The translations under genes and the position numbers were made by a program. This document shows positions 26,988 through 34,990 of a stretch of DNA of 64,000 nucleotides, one piece after another. Numbering within the stretch: the first letter of the stretch is position 1; each line of letters opens with the position of its first letter. Below the pieces are notes generated by a model that saw only the letters and a program-made list of their open reading frames with translations, was not told the DNA's origin and did not search any database. The stretch is from Pseudomonas morbosilactucae (GTDB taxonomy: Bacteria; Pseudomonadota; Gammaproteobacteria; Pseudomonadales; Pseudomonadaceae): NCBI RefSeq assembly GCF_023241715.1, contig NZ_JALQCW010000021.1, forward strand, positions 54,321-118,320. The letters run 5' to 3'.

Positions 26988-28532
26988 ATGCTCATGAGCA
27001 CCAACAGCTACCTGGAGTTTTACCTCTCCCTGCTGGCTTGGATCATCAATAACGGTCTCTGGAGTGTATTGTCCGATACTGGGCTGTTCGCCGCGCCCTT
27101 CGGCGCGATCATCTTGCAGGAATGGCTGTCGGCCCGTCAGCAAGGCGCGGATGAAGGTAACAAGGGACTGCTCTCAGTGCCGCGAATCGAGAACCGGCTG
27201 TGGCTGGCCTACATCATTGTGTTATTCGGCTGCGCGCCTGTCTTTCCATTGAGCCTCGCCTCAATGGCGTTCGATGATGCGGCGAGCCAGCGCTGCGGTA
27301 TCAGTGTGGCTAAGCCAGCAGAAACCGCCTGGGGGACGACCTTCAATACCATTGGCGAACGCTCTGCCAACGTGCCGATCTGGTGGTTTCTGGTGCATGC
27401 CTTGAGCAAAGGGGTAACCGCGGCGGCCACCGCCTCCATCCCCTGCGCACCGGATATCCGGCAGATACGCATGGAGATCGACAGTTCGCGCATCGACAGC
27501 CAGGTACTGCTGCAGGAAGTCGCCGACTTCACCCACGACTGCTATGGCTATTCCCGCTCTCGGCTGTTCACCAACCGCCCGCAACTGGACAAGGCACAAA
27601 GTCACGACGCGTCCTGGATCGGCTCAAGCTATCTTCTCGACACGCCCGGCTACTACGACACGGATCGTTCACGCACACCGCGAATCAGTTGGCCGTATGA
27701 CGAAAGCCGCGATATTTCCTTACCGCGGCTGGAGAATGGCGCGGGCTACCCCACTTGCAAGCAGTGGTGGAGCGACAGCGGGGTTGGCTTGCGCGAGCGG
27801 TTGATCCAGCAGGTTGATCCCTCTCTGCTGACTCAGCTGAAAGTTTGGCTGACTGGCCGCTCGAGCAACGAGATCGAGGATGCCACCCTGCGCGAACTGG
27901 TCAGTCCGCGCCAGCAATCGATGTCCATGTCGCCCGGACAGGTATACCAGGACTATGGCTCAAGCGCCCGCGGCGGCTCGATCAATCAGGGACTCAATAA
28001 CCTGGCCACCAACACCGGGCTAGCCCTCGGCTCCTTCAGCAACTTCCCGGCAATGAATGCACTACGCGCCGCCCTGCCGATGGTGCAGGCCTTCCTGATC
28101 ATGGGCGTCATCATCAGTTTGCCGCTGATTCTGCTGGTTAGTACCTACCAGCTGAAGACCGTCATGACGGTGACGTTCGCGCTGTTCACGCTGCACATGT
28201 TGAGCTTCTGGTGGGAATTAGCACGCTGGGTCGACTCCAGCATGCTCGATTCCTTGTACAACCAAGTGTCGGTGTCCAATCAGGTGCTTTTATCGCTGCC
28301 CACATCCGGGTTTATGGATGGGACTGTCACCGCGCAGGTGATCGAGTATGTGATGGGGGCGATGTTCATCGTGCTGCCGATGGTTTTTCTAGCCACCATG
28401 AGTTGGGCCGGATATAGCGTCGGTTCCATAGCAGAAGGCATGCTAGGGAAAGGGACTCTCAGTGCACAAAATGCGGGTTCGAAAGGTGCTGACGCTCTGA
28501 TCTCTGCAGGTACTTCAATCAGAAAAAGCTAA
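26988..28532 (+). CDS. TraG N-terminal domain protein
   Basis: The 514-residue inner-membrane protein has helices near residues 10-30, 30-50, 60-85 and three or more at about 360-470. It matches the TraG N-terminal (mating-pair stabilisation) family of MPF-G ICEs. A periplasmic middle region holds four Cys. It follows the small membrane gene by ten bases and ends ten bases before the convergent DUF3742 gene. Confidence 0.8.
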   Translation: MLMSTNSYLEFYLSLLAWIINNGLWSVLSDTGLFAAPFGAIILQEWLSARQQGADEGNKGLLSVPRIENRLWLAYIIVLFGCAPVFPLSLASMAFDDAASQRCGISVAKPAETAWGTTFNTIGERSANVPIWWFLVHALSKGVTAAATASIPCAPDIRQIRMEIDSSRIDSQVLLQEVADFTHDCYGYSRSRLFTNRPQLDKAQSHDASWIGSSYLLDTPGYYDTDRSRTPRISWPYDESRDISLPRLENGAGYPTCKQWWSDSGVGLRERLIQQVDPSLLTQLKVWLTGRSSNEIEDATLRELVSPRQQSMSMSPGQVYQDYGSSARGGSINQGLNNLATNTGLALGSFSNFPAMNALRAALPMVQAFLIMGVIISLPLILLVSTYQLKTVMTVTFALFTLHMLSFWWELARWVDSSMLDSLYNQVSVSNQVLLSLPTSGFMDGTVTAQVIEYVMGAMFIVLPMVFLATMSWAGYSVGSIAEGMLGKGTLSAQNAGSKGADALISAGTSIRKS

Positions 28533-28542
28533 CGACAACCCA

Positions 28543-28926
28543 CTAATGCTCTTCTAGATCAGGCTGTCCCGGTGCACGATTGAGTTCGTACTCGCCATAA
28601 GGATCGCCGAATGCCTGAGCACCGTAAAAGTCCTTTGAGTCGTTGAGTCGGCGATGGGCGATTACGCAATACAAAACCATTAGAGTCATCAACGACAGGA
28701 GCGCCCAAAAACCTACAAAAAGCAGTGCTCCGATCAATGCCAGTCTGGCAATCAAAAAGCTCCCGCGAACAAGTAATTTACCCGCGGGCAATCCTGCCGT
28801 CACCGCACGCTCAGCCACGCGGGACTCAAACGCTTTCAAATTGCGATACCCGCGCTTTATCGACATGCCACAGGTATATGCCCAGCGGTGGACACGTGAA
28901 TTCTGAACAGGGTTCTGAGTCGGCAT
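28543..28926 (-). CDS. DUF3742 family membrane protein
   Basis: The 127-residue protein has a basic N-terminus (GYRNLKAFESRVAERAV) and two hydrophobic stretches (about 50-90). It matches DUF3742, which in these ICEs lies after TraG-N on the opposite strand. Function unknown. Its 3' end is ten bases from the TraG-N stop, so the two transcripts converge. The upstream side faces the structured leader at 29141. Confidence 0.75.
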   Translation of the reverse strand: MPTQNPVQNSRVHRWAYTCGMSIKRGYRNLKAFESRVAERAVTAGLPAGKLLVRGSFLIARLALIGALLFVGFWALLSLMTLMVLYCVIAHRRLNDSKDFYGAQAFGDPYGEYELNRAPGQPDLEEH

Positions 28927-29140
28927 GTTCTCGCCCTCTGCTGAGCGTTTTCATGATTGAGACAGGAGTAACAGCCTACTACTGAAAACTGTCCGTGCTT
29001 GACCGTTTATCAGCCTGCCAAGCCAAAAAATCTTCACTGGAAAACAGAAGACGATCATCGTGACACAGCGTCTCTTCGGAGGTTGACCCGTATAAATCGC
29101 TCCGCTAAATACAAGGTACGGATCGCTGTTATCGACAGCA
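28927..29140. other. Gap between DUF3742 gene and leader B
   Basis: No gene is seen. This region should carry the DUF3742 promoter (leftward) and the promoter of the transcript containing leader B (rightward). With leader B the gene-free stretch is 456 bases. Confidence 0.4.
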
Positions 29141-29382
29141 CCCTACCCAGGCAGCCAGAACCTTCAAGGCTACGTCACTTCGGTGATGGTTCTTCCCCAA
29201 GTGCGATTAGCGTTCGGTAGCTCGCACGGTGACCGTTTCTACGGTGATGAACGCCTACTGCTCTCCTGAGCGCCTTACGAGCTCTGCTCGTTAGGAAAAT
29301 CCTCTTGATTTTCTTCAACCCACTGCGGGGAAATCTTTTCCCGCACGGGACAGGTTTCTCGCGCTTTCAACGGAGACATACC
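29141..29382 (+). ncRNA. Structured 5' leader (copy B), homologous to the DUF3577 leader
   Basis: Matching helices are TCAC/GTGA with loop TTCG (29175-29186), GTGCGA/TCGCAC (29201-29206 with 29222-29227) and CCGT/ACGG (29233-29244). All are base-changed but still paired relative to copy A. Three more hairpins follow before the start: CCTTACGAGC/GCTCGTTAGG near 29271, GAAAATC/GATTTTC near 29295, and a G-rich one near 29328-29349. Then comes CGGAGACATACC and ATG 29383. Same comments on function as for copy A. Confidence 0.65.
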
Positions 29383-29712
29383 ATGCCCGACTCACTGACA
29401 CCGGAAACACTGAACACCCTTCGGTTGCCCATCGTGTTCACCCCTGGCGCGTGGCAACGCGCAGTACAGTTCGAACGTTCAGATCACGCTGGGAAGCTGC
29501 AGGTCGATCGGTTGAGCCATGTATTGCGCGCAGCCTTCGAAGCCCACCTGGCCTATCCACAAAAGTCCTGTGTGCTGTTCGAGGTAGTCCACATTGAACC
29601 AACCGATCACTTCGACCACGACCCGTTGCTGCAATTGAGTCTCAGCCTACTCCAAGAACCGGGTCAGCCTGGCGCCTTACTGATAGCGCTTGCAGGAGAA
29701 CACCAGCGCTAA
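29383..29712 (+). CDS. Small leading-region ICE protein of unknown function
   Basis: The 109-residue soluble protein (TLRLPIVFTPGAWQRAVQFE ...) has no recognised motif. CGGAG precedes ATG 29383. It lies behind the duplicated structured leader and before ardC, so it is probably an early-expressed establishment gene. A longer frame from 29305 would run through the leader hairpins and is rejected. Confidence 0.6.
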   Translation: MPDSLTPETLNTLRLPIVFTPGAWQRAVQFERSDHAGKLQVDRLSHVLRAAFEAHLAYPQKSCVLFEVVHIEPTDHFDHDPLLQLSLSLLQEPGQPGALLIALAGEHQR

Positions 29713-29842
29713 GCGCAATTGGAGGCGCCCACCTCCACATTCGGACGCCATGCAAGACCTGCATCAATCCAGCCCATCACCCAACCGGGGAACCCTCCCC
29801 GACGGGCACGGAGTTCCTCCGTTTTCTCTCGAGGAAATTGCC
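29713..29842 (+). promoter_or_regulatory. Leader of ardC with G-rich hairpin
   Basis: A hairpin GGGGA...TCCCC (about 29788-29800) is followed by ACGGG and a second hairpin CGGAG-TTC-CTCCG with TTTTCTC (about 29808-29828). Then GAGGAAATTGCC leads to ATG 29843. Similar G-rich hairpins sit before the DUF3577 gene, the 29383 gene and the RadC gene. Confidence 0.45.
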
Positions 29843-30805
29843 ATGCGCGATATCTACCAAGACGTGACAGACAAGATCGTTAAAGCTTTGGACCAAGGCG
29901 TTACCCCCTGGATCAACCCCTGGTCCTCAAGTGGCTCAGTTGACGTCAGTCGTCATCAACCCTTCCCCATCAATGCCGTCACGCGACGTCCGTATTCGGG
30001 CATCAATTTACCTCTGCTCTGGGCCGAGGCCAGGTTGCAGGGGTTCACTCGAGATCGTTGGCTGACCTTCAACCAAGCAAAAAAAGCCGGCGGGCACATC
30101 CGTAAGGGTGAGCACAGTACTCTGGCTGTGCTCTACAAGCCGATGGAGCGCGAGGAACAGACCGAGTCAGGCCAACCGGTCCTCAATGAAAACGGTCAGC
30201 CCAAGGTCGCTCACTTCGGTATTCTCAGGACACATTTTCTGTTCAACATCGAGCAAACGGAGGGGCTCGAAATGCTTAGTGACACCCTGCTCGAGACGGA
30301 ACAGAGTGATCCCTTCCAGCCCAACAGCATCGCGGAAAATCTGCTGTTAAGTTCAGGTGCACGCATCGTTCATCGGCCTGCCAACGAAGCCTTTTACCAC
30401 CCGATCAGAGATATCATCCAACTGCCGACAAAGGCACAATTTCACGATGAAAGCGGGTACTACGCCACGGCGCTGCATGAGCTGACGCACTGGACCGGGC
30501 ATCACGCTCGGTTGCAGCGCGAAGGCGTGACGTCAGCCTGTCCGTTCGGCTCACCAGACTACGGGTTTGAGGAGTTGATCGCCGAAATGGGTGCTGCTTT
30601 TTTATGTGCTTATGCCGGCATTCAGGGAGAGCTGCGGCACGAGGGCTATATCGACTCCTGGCTCAGTCTACTCAAGACAGATAAACGCGCGATCTTTCGG
30701 GCCAGTGGCCAGGCCCGTAGCGCCTCGGAATATGTCCTCAACCTGGAGCAGCAACTGAAGCGAGCGGTCTTGGATGACTCACTCTGCATGAACGATGGAG
30801 TTTGA
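29843..30805 (+). CDS. ardC: ArdC-family antirestriction protein with zincin-like domain
   Basis: I start at ATG 29843 (GAGGAAA upstream), giving 320 residues. The N-terminal ArdC ssDNA-binding domain (about 5-130: IYQDVTDKIVKALDQGVTPW, then RPYSGINLPLLW) precedes a zinc-metalloprotease-like part with HELTHWTGH at about residues 211-219. ArdC proteins enter with transferred DNA or are made early, and protect it from restriction. A terminator follows. A possible longer frame from 29690 has no ribosome site. Confidence 0.85.
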   Translation: MRDIYQDVTDKIVKALDQGVTPWINPWSSSGSVDVSRHQPFPINAVTRRPYSGINLPLLWAEARLQGFTRDRWLTFNQAKKAGGHIRKGEHSTLAVLYKPMEREEQTESGQPVLNENGQPKVAHFGILRTHFLFNIEQTEGLEMLSDTLLETEQSDPFQPNSIAENLLLSSGARIVHRPANEAFYHPIRDIIQLPTKAQFHDESGYYATALHELTHWTGHHARLQREGVTSACPFGSPDYGFEELIAEMGAAFLCAYAGIQGELRHEGYIDSWLSLLKTDKRAIFRASGQARSASEYVLNLEQQLKRAVLDDSLCMNDGV

Positions 30806-30835
30806 TCGTTACCTCACCGCTGTAATCGCATCACA

Positions 30836-30863
30836 GGGCCCAACGCGAGTTGGGCCTTTTTTT
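30836..30863 (+). terminator. Strong intrinsic terminator after ardC
   Basis: GGCCCAAC-GCGA-GTTGGGCC is followed by T7. It closes the leader B, 29383 gene and ardC unit. Confidence 0.9.
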
Positions 30864-30939
30864 CTGAGCCCAGAAAAACTTCAGGCCGCGGACCACTCAC
30901 GCAAAGAACAAGAGAGGGGCGCACACCCGCAGCATGCCG

Positions 30940-31134
30940 TTATGTATCCAGGTTCTGCGCCAGAAAATCCACCAGCTCGAGCGGACTCCGGCTGTCGATC
31001 ACCTTGTAGATCAGATCGCGTTTACTGCGCGGCAACTTCTTGACCACGCTCTTCGCCGAAGCCCTGACGGCTTCGTCGGTCCCATGGATACGTGCCGCAA
31101 GCAGCAGCACCAGCGTGGCATCTGTCAAATTCAT
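30940..31134 (-). CDS. Small helical protein on minus strand
   Basis: From ATG 31134 the product has 64 residues (MNLTDATLVLLLAARIHGTD ... SRSPLELVDFLAQNLD). It is amphipathic and basic in the middle (KSVVKKLPRSKRDLIYK). The frame is open to 31251 but the upstream part has no ribosome site. No family recognised. It is divergent from the relaxase gene across the likely oriT region, so it might be a relaxosome accessory protein; that is a guess. Confidence 0.45.
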   Translation of the reverse strand: MNLTDATLVLLLAARIHGTDEAVRASAKSVVKKLPRSKRDLIYKVIDSRSPLELVDFLAQNLDT

Positions 31135-31251
31135 GGCAAGCCCCGAGAAAATTCGCACCGCAGTGTACCGACTCTTGTCTTTTCCGAACCAGCCCTCCAA
31201 CAAAACGATGTCTAGCCGTATCAATATTCCGATTGCCGTATAAAAGGACAC

Positions 31252-31350
31252 GCACCAAAAGGATAGGTAAGGGTTGGAAGGGGAATGGGGGGCTAGGGTA
31301 AGAGCCCTATCCGAAAAGGCTAAAAGGCCACTGACCCAACCATTTCCCGG
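31252..31350. other. Candidate oriT region upstream of relaxase gene
   Basis: The stretch before the MobH gene is purine-rich with runs of G and A. It contains the inverted repeat TAGGG-TAAGAG-CCCTA (about 31294-31309) followed by AAAAGGCTAAAAGG. MobH ICEs often carry oriT next to traI. Position and repeat make this the best oriT candidate in the window, but no nic sequence is recognised. Confidence 0.3.
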
Positions 31351-31358
31351 AGGTCCTG

Positions 31359-33083
31359 ATGCTCAGTCTGTTTCGCCACAAAAGGCAGAAGCTCCCTCCG
31401 CCACCGACCGTGAGCGTCGCCGAAGGCTACCTGCCCATCGAGTCGGCCAGCAGCTTGTTAGCAGCGGAACACCGCCGTCAGTTGCTCGATCGCATCTGGC
31501 AATACACCGCCCTCTCCCACGCCCAATTCACCCAGCTCTACTTAAATCCGATCCATCGCTACGCCGAACAGGTCCAGCAACTCCCGGCCAGCGAGACACA
31601 CCACCATGCGTATCTCGGCGGCATGCTCGACCATGGCCTGGAGCTGGTCGCTTGCAGTTTGAAACTGCGTCAGTCGTATCTGCTTCCCACCGGCGCCGCG
31701 CCCGAAGACCAAGCCGCCCAGACCGATGCCTGGTCGGCGGGTATTGCCTATGGCGCCCTGCTGCATGACATCGGCAAGATCGCCGTGGACCTGCTGGTCG
31801 AACGCCAGGATGGCCGTGTTTGGCATCCTTGGCAGGGCTCCCTGGATCAGCCCTACCGTTTTCGTTACATCAAGGGTCGGGACTACCACCTGCACGGCGC
31901 TGCCGCAGGCTTGCTCTACACCCAAATTCTCGACCGCCCAATCCTCGATTGGCTCAGTGGATTTCCGCCACTGTGGGCCAGCCTGCTGTATGTCCTGGCG
32001 GGCCAGTACGAACGTGCCGGCGTGCTCGGTGAGTTGGTGATGCAGGCCGACCGTGTTTCCACCGCACAGAACATCGGTGGTAACCCGAGCAAGGCGCTGC
32101 AAGCGCCGATTCATTCGCTGCAACATCACTTGATCAGCGGACTACGTCATCTGGTTCAGCACGAGCTGAAACTCAACCAGCCGGGTGCCGCGGGATGGCT
32201 GACCCAGGATGCACTCTGGCTGGTCAGCAAGACGGTCACGGACAAACTGCGAGCCTATCTACTGTCGCAAGCGATTGAGGGCATTCCCTCCTCCAACCTT
32301 GCTGTGTTCGACGAACTGCAATCGCATGGGCTGGCCGAGTCGACTCCAGAAGGCAAAGCCATCTGGACCGCTCTTGTCACTCAGGGGGACTGGCAGCAGA
32401 CCTTTACGTTTTTGCGCATTCAACCGGCATTGATCTGGGGGAACGAAGACCGCCCAAAAGCTTTCAGCGGAACGGTGAGCATTGCAGTCGATGACCACCC
32501 GACTGACGCTCCGGCACCTGCACTAGTCCCCAAGGCAGACGGAACAGGATCGCATCAAAACCAATCGCTGGAAGATCCTATGGCGATGAAGGATGCCGAC
32601 TACCTCGGAACATTGCTGGATATGTTCGGAATGGGTGAAACCGAGGTGCGTGATACGCCGTCACAAAATGCTCTCGAAATATCAAATCCCACTTCGGACA
32701 ACCCTGGCCAGGCATTCCTGAATTGGGTCAAGGCAGGCATCCAGAGCCACAAGCTGATCATCAACGACAGCAAGGCTAAAATCCACACAGTGAGCGGCAC
32801 TGTGCTATTGGTCACACCAGGTCTCTTCCAACGCTACGCGCAGGAGTTTCCTGGTATCTCACAGGATTCCGATCAAGAGATTGAAGAATGGCGTTGGGTG
32901 CAGAAGCAGTTCGAAAAAATGAAGGTCCACAGGAAACGGGAAGATGGCTTGAACATCTGGATCTGTCAGGTCGAAGGTCCTCGGAAGAAAGCAAGACTCA
33001 AAGGTTATTTGCTAGAAAGGCCGGAACTGTTGTTCGAAACGATACCTGCCGACAATCCTTTTCTCTTGCTTGAGCGAGAATGA
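31359..33083 (+). CDS. traI: MobH-family relaxase (TraI_2 domain)
   Basis: The 574-residue protein begins behind GGAGGTCCTG. The N-terminal TraI_2/HD-like domain holds HHHAYLGGMLDHGLEL (about residues 81-96) and LLHDIGKI (about 134-141), the three-His and HD signature of MobH relaxases. A middle linker is variable, and the C-terminal DUF1528-like domain (about 450-574: FLNWVKAGIQSHKLIINDSK ... VSGTVLLVTPGLFQRYA) is complete. It nicks oriT and pilots the strand through TraD. It is the last core transfer gene before the cargo. Confidence 0.9.
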   Translation: MLSLFRHKRQKLPPPPTVSVAEGYLPIESASSLLAAEHRRQLLDRIWQYTALSHAQFTQLYLNPIHRYAEQVQQLPASETHHHAYLGGMLDHGLELVACSLKLRQSYLLPTGAAPEDQAAQTDAWSAGIAYGALLHDIGKIAVDLLVERQDGRVWHPWQGSLDQPYRFRYIKGRDYHLHGAAAGLLYTQILDRPILDWLSGFPPLWASLLYVLAGQYERAGVLGELVMQADRVSTAQNIGGNPSKALQAPIHSLQHHLISGLRHLVQHELKLNQPGAAGWLTQDALWLVSKTVTDKLRAYLLSQAIEGIPSSNLAVFDELQSHGLAESTPEGKAIWTALVTQGDWQQTFTFLRIQPALIWGNEDRPKAFSGTVSIAVDDHPTDAPAPALVPKADGTGSHQNQSLEDPMAMKDADYLGTLLDMFGMGETEVRDTPSQNALEISNPTSDNPGQAFLNWVKAGIQSHKLIINDSKAKIHTVSGTVLLVTPGLFQRYAQEFPGISQDSDQEIEEWRWVQKQFEKMKVHRKREDGLNIWICQVEGPRKKARLKGYLLERPELLFETIPADNPFLLLERE

Positions 33084-33217
33084 ACATGCACATATCGCAA
33101 GGTCTAGCGTCTCTAGATACAGAAGAATATCAACCCCACACTCCTGCTGGTGAAAACAGAGATGCTCAGTTTGTGATCAATTCATTGCATCCCGTATACG
33201 TCGTAGCAAATAGACAG

Positions 33218-33252
33218 TTATCCACAGAAATACCCACGCAGTTTGTGGGTAA
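33218..33252. repeat. DnaA-box-like pair
   Basis: TTATCCACA (33218-33226) is a perfect consensus DnaA box. TGTGGGTAA (33244-33252) is its reverse complement with one change. Between them TACCCAC/GTGGGTA form an inverted repeat. Two boxes alone do not prove an origin. Confidence 0.4.
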
Positions 33253-33309
33253 CTTTTAATCTGATGCGATGGTTTTTGGAGCCCTACACGCCACCGTAAG
33301 CGTACGGGG

Positions 33310-33401
33310 AACACACCTTCCGAACTCTAGCATTAAGGGCGATGATGTCCTCATATTGGTGGACACCATCGCCTTAAGCGATGGCATCAGGAAGGTGTGT
33401 T
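33310..33401. repeat. 92-bp nested inverted repeat
   Basis: Outer arms AACACACCTTCC (33310-33321) and GGAAGGTGTGTT (33390-33401) are perfect. Inner arms are TTAAGGGCGATGATGTCC (33333-33350) and GGACACCATCGCCTTAA (33361-33377), nearly complementary. The unit could form a long hairpin or cruciform. No ORF covers it. Confidence 0.65.
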
Positions 33402-33497
33402 GCATGGACGCTTCGATGTCGAGCACCGCAGGCTCAGATACCCCTAAACATCGTTAAAAGCACGACATCGGGCGATTGCCGAAGGGCCACCCAACAA

Positions 33498-34541
33498 TCA
33501 GTCTTCGCGCATGAACTTCTCATACGCATATGCGTGATAAGAGCACCGACCACCGCTTTCTTGGTCATCTTGCCCTAGTGCTTCACCACAGTCTTCGCAT
33601 TCGGTGTAATCGAGTTCGCACGCGCACCATAGGCATGTGTTATCCAAGACTAGATAGGCATCCCGATCACATTCCTGGCAGCGCTCCAAAGTGGGTTCTT
33701 CGCCGTCACGTGGATCATAGCCATGCGTTTTGCCTAACGCTTCCAGAAGCATCGGAGCGATTAGCTCTCGGTGGCCACACTTGACACACATCGCTTGGAA
33801 CCGCTCATCGTCGGATTTGACTGTTTCGCCGGCGTCTAGGTTTTCCGGAGCCGGCTTTAGGAGTGTGGAAGCGCACTCAGGGCATTTGCATGCCTCTAGC
33901 CACCCGCTCATACCGTCAGGGATGCCTGCGCCAGCCCACGCCTCGTCACACTGCTCTTTGATATCCGTCAGAAAGTCGTGATGTAGCAGCATGATCTGCC
34001 AAGTGTCACCCAAAATGGCAGCAGGTTCCTCCTCAAGCTCGTCGTGGATGAAATCTCGCAGCACTGGGAATAATTCCGCTACGAAATCGGCGACTTCGCC
34101 AAGGGTATGCGCTGGATGCAGATGTTCCAGATGATTGCGGCAAGTTTGAAGCTTATTTATGACGCCCCAATCGATCTCGATACCGAAAACATCAAAGCGC
34201 TTCTTTATCGTAGCCACATCAATGGTGGTTTCCTTGAACCTTGCAGCGGGCTGCCAAGTAACCCCACCCTCGCCGTCTGGGTGTGGCAAAATTTCCGGAG
34301 GGTTGAATATCAAGGTAGCCGCATCGGCTGGATCATCAACGCTGGTGGCAATCTTATACTTGAAAAGCAGAAGAACACCGGCAAAGAGGTTCCGGATCGA
34401 GGAGAGCGCTCTGGCGGGGTCGGGGTTCTCGCCACCTTGGCAACGCTGGAAATCTTCTACCCCAAGGCGAATCGAGGTGAGCGCGTTCTCGCGTAGCTTT
34501 GCTGCATCGAGAGTCGGTATCGGTTTTTTATTTTGAGCCAC
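33498..34541 (-). CDS. HEPN-like protein with C-terminal zinc ribbons
   Basis: The 347-residue protein has an all-helical N-terminal part (about 10-195) with RNHLEH at residues 135-140, the R-x4-H motif of HEPN ribonucleases (R-polar-x3-H). The C-terminal part (about 210-340) has several CxxC pairs (CKCPEC, CVKCG, CQECD, CLWC, CEDCG), so two or three zinc ribbons. It may be an RNA-cleaving effector guided by the ribbons, but inactive HEPN proteins share this motif. It is a single gene on the minus strand, 450 bases from the E2-E1-JAB gene. Confidence 0.55.
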   Translation of the reverse strand: MAQNKKPIPTLDAAKLRENALTSIRLGVEDFQRCQGGENPDPARALSSIRNLFAGVLLLFKYKIATSVDDPADAATLIFNPPEILPHPDGEGGVTWQPAARFKETTIDVATIKKRFDVFGIEIDWGVINKLQTCRNHLEHLHPAHTLGEVADFVAELFPVLRDFIHDELEEEPAAILGDTWQIMLLHHDFLTDIKEQCDEAWAGAGIPDGMSGWLEACKCPECASTLLKPAPENLDAGETVKSDDERFQAMCVKCGHRELIAPMLLEALGKTHGYDPRDGEEPTLERCQECDRDAYLVLDNTCLWCACELDYTECEDCGEALGQDDQESGGRCSYHAYAYEKFMRED

Positions 34542-34990
34542 GTAAAAAATCCTTGTCGATGATGGCTATCTGATTCTGCATAGTCGGATAGGTTCTACAG
34601 GTACCTCCAGTCCCATTCCCTGATAGGGCCGAATCTGCCGCCAGCAGTCGAGCACGCCTTTCATTTCGGACATATGCCTTCCTGGAAGATTTGCTGACGC
34701 GGTTGCCTACCCGAAGGGCCAGTGAGAGCTATCAACTGCTGCTGTACCATTTGGTTGTGCCTAAATTACGCAATGTGAGTTCGGCAGACGCTTACATTTT
34801 TCCCGCTTCGCTGAACATACTTCTTAAATCAAGGCAGGGCGGATGAAATAATGGAGTGGTTCCTACGGTTCTGGGCTTAGCTACTCAAAGACAATAGGTC
34901 GACTTGGGAGGTAAACGAGCTCAAAGCAGCGCTCGATTACCTGGCTGTCGGGAAACAGGAATCGTCTTTATTAATTTTGCATTGCACTGA
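34542..34990. other. Gap between HEPN and E2-E1-JAB genes, holding a transposase relic
   Basis: The only recognisable content is an IS66-type fragment (34673-34757). The right part next to 34541 should hold the HEPN gene promoter. A short open stretch at about 34882-34993 (ELKAALDYLAVGKQ) has no start and no recognised homology. Confidence 0.5.
34673..34757 (+). pseudogene. Relic of IS66-family TnpC C-terminus
   Basis: The frame reads YAFLEDLLTRLPTRRASESY and then QLLLYH. This is the usual end of IS66 TnpC (PYAYLKDVLTRLP.QRASEI..LLPH). No start, no other IS66 parts and a degraded tail: a remnant. A second, better preserved copy lies at 42459-42671, so IS66 traffic marks both sides of this block. 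Confidence 0.6.

Larger units (their letters stand above)
33084..33497. other. Gene-free region after relaxase with DnaA-box-like repeats and a long inverted repeat
   Basis: No ORF is supported in 414 bases. It holds TTATCCACA and TGTGGGTAA (33218-33252) and a nested inverted repeat (33310-33401), described separately. This is the boundary between ICE core and cargo. Confidence 0.6.
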
